Below are positions 33,041-40,822 of a stretch of 64,000 bases of DNA, piece by piece (positions within the stretch are counted from its first letter, which is position 1; every line of letters starts with the position of its first letter). This DNA comes from Saccharopolyspora montiporae (lineage in GTDB: Bacteria > Actinomycetota > Actinomycetes > Mycobacteriales > Pseudonocardiaceae). Position numbers and translations under genes: made by a program. The notes beneath the pieces were generated by a model that saw only the letters and a program-made list of their open reading frames with translations, was not told the origin of the DNA and did not search any database. The stretch lies in the NCBI RefSeq assembly GCF_015209505.1, contig NZ_JADEYC010000014.1, positions 124,001-188,000 on the forward strand, in the 5' to 3' direction.

Positions 33041-34477
33041 CTAGAGCGGGATGTTGCCGTGCGCGCCGCGGCCCGCCGGCGCGGCGGCCAGCGCCTCGGC
33101 CAGGTGGCGGCGGGTCTCGGCCGGTTCGATGACCGCGTCCACGACGCCGATGGACATCGCGCGGCCGACCCCGCCGGCGACCCGCTCGTGCTCCTCGACC
33201 AGTTCGTCCTGCAGCGCCTCGCGCTCGGATTCCGGTGCGGCCGCGAGCTTCTTGCGGTGCAGGATGCCCACCGCCGCCTTCGCGCCCATCACCGCGGTCT
33301 CGGCCTCCGGCCAGGCGTAGACGGCCGTAGCGCCCAGCGCCCGCGAGTTCATCGCGATGTAGGCGCCGCCGTAGGACTTGCGGGTCACCAGGGTCACCCG
33401 CGGCACGACGGCCTCGCCGAACGCGTGCAGCAGCTTCGCCCCGCGCCGCACGACACCGCCCCACTCCTGGCCGACCCCGGGCAGGTAGCCGGGCACGTCG
33501 ACCAGCACCAGCAGCGGCACGCCGAACGAGTCGCACATCCGCACGAAGCGGGCCGCCTTCTCCGCGGACAGCGAATCCAGGCAACCGCCCTTGCGCAGCG
33601 GGTTGTTCGCCAGCACGCCGACCGTGCGGCCGCCCAGCCTGCCCAGGCCGGTGACCATGTTCGGCGCCCATTTCGCCTGCAGCTCCTCGAAGTCCGAGGT
33701 GCCGTCGGCGCGGGTGTCCAGGATGCCGCGCACCAGCGGCTTCACGTCGTAGGCGCGTTGCGGGCGGTCCGGCAGCAGCGCACCCAAGTCCTGCTCGGTC
33801 CGAACCGAATGCAGGTCGAACAGGCCCGGTTTCGCGAACAGCCCGGTGAGCCTGCGGGCCCGCAGGTAGGCGTCCGGCTCGTCCTCGGCGACCACGTGCA
33901 CGACACCGGAGGTCGTGCCGTGCGCTTCGGTGCCGCCGAGCCCTTCCTGGTCGATGTCCTCGCCGGTGACACTGCGCACCACGTCCGGGCCGGTGACGAA
34001 GATCCGCCCGTCCGGCGCCATGATGACCACATCGGTCAGGGCCGGTCCGTAGGCGGCGCCGCCTGCGGCCGGGCCGACGACGACCGAGATCTGCGGGATG
34101 CGGCCCGACGCGCGGATCATCGCCGCGAACATCTGGCCCATGCCGTCCAGCGATTCGACGCCCTCCGGGATGCGCGCTCCACCCGAGTGCCAGACGCCGA
34201 TGACCGGGCAGCGCTCGCGGACCGCCATGTCGATGGCGTCGACGATGTGCCCGCAGCCCTCGGAGCCGAGCGCACCGCCCATCTTGGTGGCGTCGCTGCA
34301 GTAGGCGATCACCTTCGTGCCGCTGATGCGCCCGCGCGCGGCGAACATGCCGCTGGCGTCCCGGTGGTGCAGCGGTTCCAGCGAGCCCTCGTCGAGCAGC
34401 TGCGCCAGCCGCGCCTCCGGATCGCGCGGATCGCGTTCGGTCTCATCGCTCTCCGGCCGGGTGGCCAAGGCGGTCAT
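33041..34477 (-). CDS. accD6: Acyl-CoA carboxylase beta subunit (carboxyltransferase), AccD6-like
   Basis: This is the carboxyltransferase subunit of acetyl/propionyl-CoA carboxylase, making malonyl-CoA (or methylmalonyl-CoA) for fatty acid synthesis in complex with a biotinylated alpha subunit encoded elsewhere. The 478 residues have the two crotonase-like halves: an N half with GSEGCGHIVDAID and VVVGPAAGGAAYGPALTDVV, and a C half with DVPGYLPGVGQEWGGVVRRG and YGGAYIAMNS. The oxyanion-hole glycines are intact. It is last in the leftward fab cluster, as in mycobacteria where accD6 follows kasB. The ATG at 34477 has GGAGG. Confidence 0.93.
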   Translation of the reverse strand: MTALATRPESDETERDPRDPEARLAQLLDEGSLEPLHHRDASGMFAARGRISGTKVIAYCSDATKMGGALGSEGCGHIVDAIDMAVRERCPVIGVWHSGGARIPEGVESLDGMGQMFAAMIRASGRIPQISVVVGPAAGGAAYGPALTDVVIMAPDGRIFVTGPDVVRSVTGEDIDQEGLGGTEAHGTTSGVVHVVAEDEPDAYLRARRLTGLFAKPGLFDLHSVRTEQDLGALLPDRPQRAYDVKPLVRGILDTRADGTSDFEELQAKWAPNMVTGLGRLGGRTVGVLANNPLRKGGCLDSLSAEKAARFVRMCDSFGVPLLVLVDVPGYLPGVGQEWGGVVRRGAKLLHAFGEAVVPRVTLVTRKSYGGAYIAMNSRALGATAVYAWPEAETAVMGAKAAVGILHRKKLAAAPESEREALQDELVEEHERVAGGVGRAMSIGVVDAVIEPAETRRHLAEALAAAPAGRGAHGNIPL

Positions 34478-34574
34478 CGCATCCTCCGGGAAGTCGGTGT
34501 GCTGGCGGCGGGTACGAACGCTCGGCCCGTACCCGCCCGCCGGTTGCGGGCGCCCCGCGGTGCGGGACGTCCGG

Positions 34575-35819
34575 TCATGCCGAGGCGAAGGCGAGCGCGA
34601 CGTTGTGCCCACCGAAGCCGAACGCGTTGTTGACGGCGGCGGTCTGCTCGACGTGCCGCGGCTTGTCGGCCACCACGTCCAGTTCCACCTTCGGGTCCAG
34701 CTCCTCCAGGTTCTGCACGGCCGGGACGATGCCGTGGTGCAGCGACAGGATCGTCACGATGCTCTCCACGGCGCCCGCGCCGCCCACGAGGTGGCCCAGC
34801 GCTCCCTTCGGGGCGGTGACCACGGCGTCCTCGCCCACGGCCTGGCGCACCGAGTTCGCCTCGCCCACGTCACCGACCACGGTGGACGTCGCGTGCGCGT
34901 TGACGTGCCCGATGTCCGAGGGCTGCAGGTCGGCGGTGCGCAGCGCCTGGCGCATCGCGTTGACCTGCCCGATGCCGTCCGGGTGGCTCCCGGTGATGTG
35001 GTACGCGTCCGAGGTGATGCCCGTACCGGCGATCCGGCCGTAGATCCGCGCACCGCGGGCCTTGGCGTGCTCGGCGCTCTCCAGCACGACCACTCCGGCG
35101 CCTTCGCCCATCACGAAGCCGTCCCGATCGACGTCGAACGGGCGCGAGGCCCGCTGCGGATCGTCGTTGCGGGTGCTCAGCGTCCGGGCCTGGGTGAACC
35201 CGGCGATCGTGATCGGGTGGATGCAGGACTCCGCACCACCGGCCACGACGACGTCGGCCAATCCCTGCCGGATCATGTCCCAGCCCTTGGCCAGCCCTTC
35301 TGCACCGGACGCGCAGGCCGAGGCGGGCGAGTGCACGCCGGCACGGGCGCGCAGGTCCAAGCTGACCATGGCCGCGGGACCGTTCGGCATCAGCATCGGG
35401 ACGGTCAGCGGAGAGACCTTGCGCAGCCCGCCGGCCTCCATCTGGTCGTCCTGCTGCAGCAGGGTCAGCGGTCCGCCGATACCGGTGCCGAGCGCGACGC
35501 CGAGCCGGTCCGGGTCGACGGGCTCGCTGTCCTCGGTGGGCATCTCCAGCCCCGCGTCCTGCCACGCCTCGCGGGCCGCGATGACGGCGATCGCCTCGCA
35601 GCGGTCCATCCGGCGCAACTGGACCCGGGGCAGCACCTCGGCCGGATCGACCTTCAGCGGGGCGCCGATCCGGGCGGGCAGCTCGTACTGCTCGACCCAG
35701 TCGGCCTCCAGCCGCCGCGCGCCGCTGCTCCCGTTGAGCACCCCGTCCCAGGTGGACGCGACGTCACCACCGAGCGGTGTCGTCGCGCCCAGCCCGGTGA
35801 TCACGACATCGGCTGTCAT
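34575..35819 (-). CDS. fabF: Beta-ketoacyl-ACP synthase II (FabF)
   Basis: This elongating condensing enzyme of type II fatty acid synthesis has 414 residues and an intact Cys-His-His triad: SACASGAEGL (nucleophile), VNAHATSTVVGD (first His) and GALGHLVGGAGAVES (second His, with the preceding Lys in PKGALGH). Its ATG overlaps the acpP stop (ATGA), so carrier and synthase are coupled. Confidence 0.95.
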   Translation of the reverse strand: MTADVVITGLGATTPLGGDVASTWDGVLNGSSGARRLEADWVEQYELPARIGAPLKVDPAEVLPRVQLRRMDRCEAIAVIAAREAWQDAGLEMPTEDSEPVDPDRLGVALGTGIGGPLTLLQQDDQMEAGGLRKVSPLTVPMLMPNGPAAMVSLDLRARAGVHSPASACASGAEGLAKGWDMIRQGLADVVVAGGAESCIHPITIAGFTQARTLSTRNDDPQRASRPFDVDRDGFVMGEGAGVVVLESAEHAKARGARIYGRIAGTGITSDAYHITGSHPDGIGQVNAMRQALRTADLQPSDIGHVNAHATSTVVGDVGEANSVRQAVGEDAVVTAPKGALGHLVGGAGAVESIVTILSLHHGIVPAVQNLEELDPKVELDVVADKPRHVEQTAAVNNAFGFGGHNVALAFASA

Positions 35820-36067
35820 GCGTGCTTGGTGATGTAGTTCACCGCATCACCGACGGTCTTGAGGTTGGCCAGTTCGTCGTCCGGGATCTTGACCCCGAAC
35901 TTGTCCTCGGCCTGCACAGCGATCTCGACCATGGACAGCGAGTCGATGTCCAGGTTGTCCACGAAGGACTTCTCCGCGGTCACGTCCGCGGCGTCCACGC
36001 CCGCGACGTCCTCGACGATGCTCGCGAGGCCCTCGGTGATCTGCTCGTTGGTCTGCTCGTTCGACAC
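35816..36067 (-). CDS. acpP: Acyl carrier protein (AcpP)
   Basis: This 83-residue acidic carrier has the phosphopantetheine Ser at residue 43 in DNLDIDSLSMVEIA, the DSL motif being intact. The GTG start at 36067 follows AAGGAA; the frame is open further upstream but no start there is as good. It carries growing acyl chains as thioesters between FabD, FabH, FabF and reductases. Confidence 0.95.
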   Translation of the reverse strand: MSNEQTNEQITEGLASIVEDVAGVDAADVTAEKSFVDNLDIDSLSMVEIAVQAEDKFGVKIPDDELANLKTVGDAVNYITKHA

Positions 36068-36125
36068 TGCTGGTTCCTTCCTGGTTCTGCGAATTCCACC
36101 CACACGCCGATGTGGTGGCCGGTGC

Positions 36126-37109
36126 TCACGGGCACACCGCGACCTGGCCCCCGTAGGAGAGCCCCGCCCCGAAGCCCACGAGCAGCAGCACGTCCCCGCT
36201 GTTGATCTCCCCGGCGGCCCGCATGTGGTCGATCGCCAGCGGGATCGAGGCCGACGACGTGTTGCCGGAGTAGACGATGTCACGTGCGACGACGAGGTCG
36301 TCACGGGCTCCCTGGGACTGCAGCTTGCGCGCGATGGCCTCCACGATCCGCAGGTTGGCCTGGTGCGGGACCAGGACGTCCACATCGGACAGCTGGAGCC
36401 CGGCCCGCTGCACGGCGTCCGCGGCGACCGGGGCGATCTGCGTCGTCGCCCAGCGGAAGACCGACTGGCCCTCCTGGTAGATGTACTTGTTCTCCCGCAG
36501 GTAGATCGTGTCCACCAGGTCGCCGGCGCTGCCCAGCGACGCGGGACCGAGCTCGGGCTCCTCGGCCGGTCCCACCACGGCCGCGCCGGCCCCGTCGGCG
36601 AAGATGATGCAGTTGGCGCGGTCCTCCCAGTCCAGCCACTCCTGGAACCGCTCGGAGCCGATGACCAGCACGTTGCGCGCGGAGCCCGCCCGCACGGCGT
36701 CGGAGGCCACCGACAGCGCGTACACGAACCCGGCGCAGGCCGCGCTCACGTCGAAGGCGCTCTGCGCCCGGATGCCGATCCGGTCGGACACCTGCGCGGC
36801 GGCGTTGGGGATGTTGCCCGGCATCGTGCAGGTCGCCACGATCACCTGGTCGACATCGGCCGGGGACAGGCCCGCGTCGGCGACCGCCTTGGCGCCGGCC
36901 TCGACGGCCATGCTCACCACCGTCTGGTCGTCGTCGCCGAGTCGCCGGTGCACGATGCCCACGCGCTGCTGGATCCACTCGTCGTTGGTGTCGACGATGC
37001 GGGCGAGGTCGTGGTTGGTCACCACCCGGTTGCCCTGCGTGCTGCCGAAGCCCAGCAGCTTGGTGCCCGCCGCGGTGGCCGCGGTCTGCGCGATGGTCGG
37101 TCTAGTCAC
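36126..37109 (-). CDS. fabH: Beta-ketoacyl-ACP synthase III (FabH)
   Basis: This initiating condensing enzyme joins acyl-CoA primers to malonyl-ACP. The 327 residues have the complete Cys-His-Asn triad: DVSAACAGFVYAL, VLVPHQANLRIVE and YSGNTSSASIP. The C-terminal LLVGFGAGLSYGG is typical. The GTG at 37109 overlaps the fabD stop TAG. In actinobacteria such enzymes often prefer branched primers; that cannot be read from the sequence. Confidence 0.95.
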   Translation of the reverse strand: MTRPTIAQTAATAAGTKLLGFGSTQGNRVVTNHDLARIVDTNDEWIQQRVGIVHRRLGDDDQTVVSMAVEAGAKAVADAGLSPADVDQVIVATCTMPGNIPNAAAQVSDRIGIRAQSAFDVSAACAGFVYALSVASDAVRAGSARNVLVIGSERFQEWLDWEDRANCIIFADGAGAAVVGPAEEPELGPASLGSAGDLVDTIYLRENKYIYQEGQSVFRWATTQIAPVAADAVQRAGLQLSDVDVLVPHQANLRIVEAIARKLQSQGARDDLVVARDIVYSGNTSSASIPLAIDHMRAAGEINSGDVLLLVGFGAGLSYGGQVAVCP

Positions 37110-38025
37110 CCTGGCTCCCGATTGCGTCGGCGACCTGGTCCAGGTCGTCGGGGGTCTTCAGCGGAATGGTCCGGACACCCTTGAGCTCCTTGCGGACCAG
37201 GCCGCTCAGCGTGCCGGCGGGCGGCAGCTCCACCGCGGTCCGCACGCCCCGCTCGCCCAGCGCGGACATGCAGCTGTCCCAGCGGACCGGCTTGGTCACC
37301 TGCTCGACCAGCCGGCGCACGATGTCCGGGGCCGCGGTGACCTCCGCACCGTCCGCATTGGACAGCAGGGGCAGCGTCGCGTCGGTGGCGCCGACGCTCT
37401 CCGCGTGCTTGGCGAGCATCTCCTGCGCCGGTGCCATGAACCGGGTGTGGAAGGCGCCGGCGACCGGGAGCGGGCGCACCCGGGTGCCCGCGGGCGGCTC
37501 CTCGGCGAGCTGGGTCAGCGCCGGCTGCCGCCCGGCGGCGACGATCTGCCCGGCACCGTTGCGGTTGGCCGGGTCCAGGCCCGACTCGGTCAGGTGCGCG
37601 ACGACGGCGTCCGGATCACCGCCGAGCACCGCGGCCATGCCGGTCGGCTCCAGCGCGCAGGCGGCCGCCATCTCGCGTCCGCGGACCGCCGCCAGCGCCA
37701 CCGCGTCGTCCGGGGTCAGTGCACCCGCCAGGGCCGCGGCGGCGAGCTCGCCGACGGAGTGGCCCGCGACCGGGGTGCCCGCCGGGACCTGCACCCGCTG
37801 CTGCAGCGCCTCGGCCGCGATCAAGGACAGCGCCACCACCAGCGGCTGGGTGACCGCGGTGTCCTTGATCTCCTCCGCGTCGGCGGTGGTGCCCAGTCGC
37901 ACCAGGTCCAGGTCGGTGCGCTCCGACCACGCCGCGAGCCGGGACTCCACACCGTCCAGTTCGAGCCACGGGGTCAGCATGCCGGGGGTCTGCGACCCCT
38001 GTCCGGGAGCGAGAAGTGCGATCAC
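37102..38025 (-). CDS. fabD: Malonyl-CoA:ACP transacylase (FabD)
   Basis: This transacylase loads malonyl units onto ACP. The 307 residues carry the N-terminal LLAPGQGSQTPGM (oxyanion Gln), the nucleophile Ser in VAGHSVGELAAAA and catalytic His in VAGAFHTRFM. The GTG at 38025 gives the usual short N-terminus; another GTG three codons upstream is possible. It is the first gene of the fabD-fabH-acpP-fabF-accD6 run, with palindromes upstream that may bind the FasR-like regulator. Confidence 0.94.
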   Translation of the reverse strand: MIALLAPGQGSQTPGMLTPWLELDGVESRLAAWSERTDLDLVRLGTTADAEEIKDTAVTQPLVVALSLIAAEALQQRVQVPAGTPVAGHSVGELAAAALAGALTPDDAVALAAVRGREMAAACALEPTGMAAVLGGDPDAVVAHLTESGLDPANRNGAGQIVAAGRQPALTQLAEEPPAGTRVRPLPVAGAFHTRFMAPAQEMLAKHAESVGATDATLPLLSNADGAEVTAAPDIVRRLVEQVTKPVRWDSCMSALGERGVRTAVELPPAGTLSGLVRKELKGVRTIPLKTPDDLDQVADAIGSQGD

Positions 38026-38071
38026 GTGCCCCACTGAACCATGTGCGACCCGGTTCGGATTGATGTCGGCA

Positions 38072-38084
38072 GTGACGAAGTCAC
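38072..38084. promoter_or_regulatory. Palindrome GTGAC-GAA-GTCAC upstream of fabD
   Basis: A perfect 5-bp inverted repeat with a 3-bp spacer lies 47 bp before the fabD start, in the fasR-fabD intergenic region. It is a candidate regulator site. Confidence 0.4.
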
Positions 38085-38092
38085 GTCCGCAA

Positions 38093-38113
38093 CGTTGTGG
38101 AGCGTCTACAACG
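38093..38113. promoter_or_regulatory. Inverted repeat CGTTGT-N9-ACAACG upstream of fabD
   Basis: Perfect 6-bp arms (38093-38098, 38108-38113) are separated by 9 bp, placing the arm centres 15 bp apart, suitable for a dimeric regulator. FasR of Streptomyces binds its fabD promoter region; whether this is its box here is inference. Confidence 0.5.
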
Positions 38114-38218
38114 CCGTGCCCCGCACCGGGCCGCGTCCCGGGCTCGGTGTTGTCGGACGTGTCCGAGGCGTGACGGTGCGGTGTACGCGGTGCCGGACGG
38201 GTGAACACGGCCGGGCGG

Positions 38219-39427
38219 TCACCACAGGCCGCGTGCCTTGGCCAACCGCCCCACGCCCAGACCCACCCGGAGCACGTACGCGTCCCGCGCGTTGGCCGGG
38301 GTGCGCCCGGTCAGCTCGGCGACCCGGCGCAGCCGGTAGCGCACCGTGTTCGGGTGCACGTACAGCTGGCGCGCGCAGTTCTCCAGCACCCCGCCGACCT
38401 CCAGGTAGGTGTCCACCGTCTCCAGCAGCGCACCCCCTGCGTCGACGAGCGGGAGCATCACGCTCTCCACCAGCCTGCGCTCGGCCTCCGGGTCGCCGGC
38501 CAGCGCGCGTTCCGGCAGCAGGTCGGCGGACAGGGCCGGTCGGGGAGCGCTCGGCCAGGCCACCACCGCGCGCAGAGCGGACATCGCGTCCCCGGCCGAA
38601 CGGTGCGCTTCGGCGAGGCTGGCCACGGTCGGCCCGGCCACCACCGGCCCGTCGCCGAACGCCTCGGCCAGCCCTTCGGCCGCGTCCTGCCCGGCGCGTT
38701 CTTCCGCCGGGCCGCCGTAGACCACCACCAGCCGACTGCCCTGCACGCCGAGCAGCACCGGGCGGCCGACGCGCGCCGCCCGGGCGCGCACCTTGTACAC
38801 GATCGTCGGCGGGTCCTCGGACGGGGCGTTGCCGACCAACACCGTGGCCTCCGAGGACTGCTCCCAGCCCAGCGCGGCCGCCCGGGACAGCAGCGATTCC
38901 TCGGCGTCCCCGCGCACGATCCCGTCCACGACCAGCGCTTCCAGCCGGGCGTCCCACGCGCCCCGCGCCTCGGCGGCCGCCGCGTAGGAGGTGGCCGCGG
39001 CGAACGCGATCTCGCGCGTGTAGCGCAGGATCGACTCCTTGAGCTCGGCGCGCTCGTGTTCCCCGGTGGCCAGTTCCGGCAGGCGCTGCTCGAACACGTC
39101 GATGGCCACCCGCACCAGTTCCAACGTCTGCCGCAGGCTGACCCAGCGGGACAGGTCGCGCGGTGCCGAGCGGAACGCCTCGGTGGTCAGCCGGATGGCT
39201 TCGGTCGGGTCCTGCAGCCACGCCACGAAGTTCGACACCCCGGTCTGCGTGACCAGCAGCACGCTCGCCCGCTGGTCGGCCGGGAGGCGCCGGAACCAGG
39301 GCAGCTCCTGCTCCATCGCCCCGATGCTCGCGCTGGCCAGCCCGCCCGAGGCGCGCTCCAGCTCACGCAGCGTGGTCGCGCTGACCCCGCACCGCCGTAC
39401 CCCTCCCGACTCGCCTGACGTGCTCAT
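38219..39427 (-). CDS. fasR: PucR/CdaR-type activator of fatty acid synthesis, FasR-like
   Basis: This 402-residue regulator has a GGDEF-like/central domain and a C-terminal PucR helix-turn-helix (YLEVGGVLENCARQLYVHPN, then TVRYRLRRVAELTG). It lies directly upstream of fabD in the same orientation, as SCO2386 (FasR) does in Streptomyces coelicolor, where it activates the fab operon. The ATG at 39427 is used. The gap to fabD (193 bp) holds the palindromes and probably the fabD promoter. Confidence 0.9.
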   Translation of the reverse strand: MSTSGESGGVRRCGVSATTLRELERASGGLASASIGAMEQELPWFRRLPADQRASVLLVTQTGVSNFVAWLQDPTEAIRLTTEAFRSAPRDLSRWVSLRQTLELVRVAIDVFEQRLPELATGEHERAELKESILRYTREIAFAAATSYAAAAEARGAWDARLEALVVDGIVRGDAEESLLSRAAALGWEQSSEATVLVGNAPSEDPPTIVYKVRARAARVGRPVLLGVQGSRLVVVYGGPAEERAGQDAAEGLAEAFGDGPVVAGPTVASLAEAHRSAGDAMSALRAVVAWPSAPRPALSADLLPERALAGDPEAERRLVESVMLPLVDAGGALLETVDTYLEVGGVLENCARQLYVHPNTVRYRLRRVAELTGRTPANARDAYVLRVGLGVGRLAKARGLW

Positions 39428-39622
39428 CTGGCCAGAATCGCACGTCGTCGGCGGCGGTCTCCGGGCAGCGCTGCTCGCGTGCGCGGGATCACGGCCCGCA
39501 CGCCGCGGATCACCCGGCGGAGTGGCAGCGATTTTTCATGCTCTTGGTCGTGGATGAGAACCGGGGCGCAGCGCGATCATGGCGGGTGCAGTGCCCGTTC
39601 GCGGACCGGGGAGTGATCGGTG

Positions 39623-40495
39623 ATGGCGCTACCGCTGGAATGGCTCGGCGATGTGCTGCGGGATGCCCAGCTCGCCGTGCACGAGACCCCGGGCTGGCGC
39701 GAACGCAGCGCGACGTCCGGCGCCCTGCCCGAACCGGTGGGGGTGCTGGTGCACCACACCGCGACCAGGTCGTCGCCGGACGATCCCGCGCCGAGCGTGC
39801 AGCTGTGCATCGACGGCCGAGCGGACCTGGCCGGTCCGCTGTGCCACGCGGTGATCGGCTTCGACGGTTCGGTGCACCTGATCGCCGCGGGCCGGGCCAA
39901 CCACGCGGGCCAGGCCCGGGAATCCGGGCCGAACCCGGCCGGGGACGGCAACACCCTCTACATCGGGTTCGAACTCGACTACCAGGGGGTGGACCAGGCA
40001 CCGAGCCCCGAGCAGTACGCGGCCGCGCGCACCGCGACCGCGGCGGTGCTCGGCCACCTCGGCCGCCCGCCGGAGGCGGCGCGCGGACACCGGGAGACCA
40101 GCGTGACCGGCAAGGTCGATCCCGGGCACATCGATCTCGACCGCTTCCGCGCCGAACTGGCCGGCAGCGGACCCGGCGGCGACCAGGAGCAGAAGATGAC
40201 CCCGGAACAGGACGGCATCCTGCGGCGGCTGGAGCACGAGCTGCTCGGACCGCGCGGGCCGAACGGCGAGATCCAGGGCTGGCGCACCGACGTCGGTCCG
40301 CGGACGATCGTCGCGATGCTGGTGGAACTGGTGAATGCGCAGCTCGGTGGCGGCCGGGCCGAGGGCGCCGCGGAGGGCGGTGTCGATGCCGAGGCGATCA
40401 AGCGGGCGTTCCGCGCGCTGCCGCCGGATCAGGCGGCACCGCTGCTGGCCGAACTGGTGCGCATCCAGCAGGAGCGGCAGCCCAGCGCGGGCTGA
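39623..40495 (+). CDS. N-acetylmuramoyl-L-alanine amidase, endolysin-like
   Basis: The 290 residues begin with an Amidase_2 (PGRP-type) zinc domain at about residues 20-185: VLVHHTATRSS carries the first Zn His (H44/H45), and GHRETSVTGKVDPGHIDLDR the second His and the catalytic region. A helical C-terminal region starts EIQGWRTDVGPRTIVAMLVE. There is no signal peptide or membrane anchor. This architecture is that of phage endolysins, whose release depends on a holin; no holin, tail or other phage gene is near. A second, in-frame GTG lies directly before the ATG. Confidence 0.85.
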   Translation: MALPLEWLGDVLRDAQLAVHETPGWRERSATSGALPEPVGVLVHHTATRSSPDDPAPSVQLCIDGRADLAGPLCHAVIGFDGSVHLIAAGRANHAGQARESGPNPAGDGNTLYIGFELDYQGVDQAPSPEQYAAARTATAAVLGHLGRPPEAARGHRETSVTGKVDPGHIDLDRFRAELAGSGPGGDQEQKMTPEQDGILRRLEHELLGPRGPNGEIQGWRTDVGPRTIVAMLVELVNAQLGGGRAEGAAEGGVDAEAIKRAFRALPPDQAAPLLAELVRIQQERQPSAG

Positions 40496-40498
40496 TCA

Positions 40499-40708
40499 TC
40501 AGCCGCTGCGGCGGCGTAACCGCAGCAGCCGGTGCACCAGAGCGGGGTTTTCGGCCAGGGCCGCGGGATCGTCCAGCAGCCGGTTGAGCTGCTGGTAGTA
40601 GCGGGTCGCGGAGAGCCCGAACCGCTCGCGGATGAGTCGCTCCTTGGTGCCCGGGTGCTGGAAGTGCTCGCTCTCGAAAGCGAGGATCGCGCGGTCCGCG
40701 TCGTCCAC
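40499..40708 (-). CDS. DUF3263 family protein
   Basis: This 69-residue actinobacterial protein is predicted to be helical, with an HTH-like pattern (ILAFESEHFQHPGTKERLIR then FGLSATRYYQQLNRLLDDP). The function is unknown; DNA binding is suspected for the family. The GTG at 40708 is chosen. It is convergent with the amidase gene, three bases apart. Confidence 0.9.
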   Translation of the reverse strand: MDDADRAILAFESEHFQHPGTKERLIRERFGLSATRYYQQLNRLLDDPAALAENPALVHRLLRLRRRSG

Positions 40709-40784
40709 CGGTGCACCCCTTCCGCGTGAAGATCACGCCGAGTCTACCCGGGGGTGCACGCGTGTTCGATCGGCCGTCCGGGCA

Positions 40785-40816
40785 GCGCCCGCGCCCCGGG
40801 AACGGAGCGCGGGCGC
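40785..40816 (-). terminator. Hairpin terminator after aceE
   Basis: GCGCCCGCG (40785-40793) pairs with CGCGGGCGC (40808-40816) seven bases beyond the aceE stop. There is no T-tract. Confidence 0.6.
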
Positions 40817-40822
40817 CGGGGA

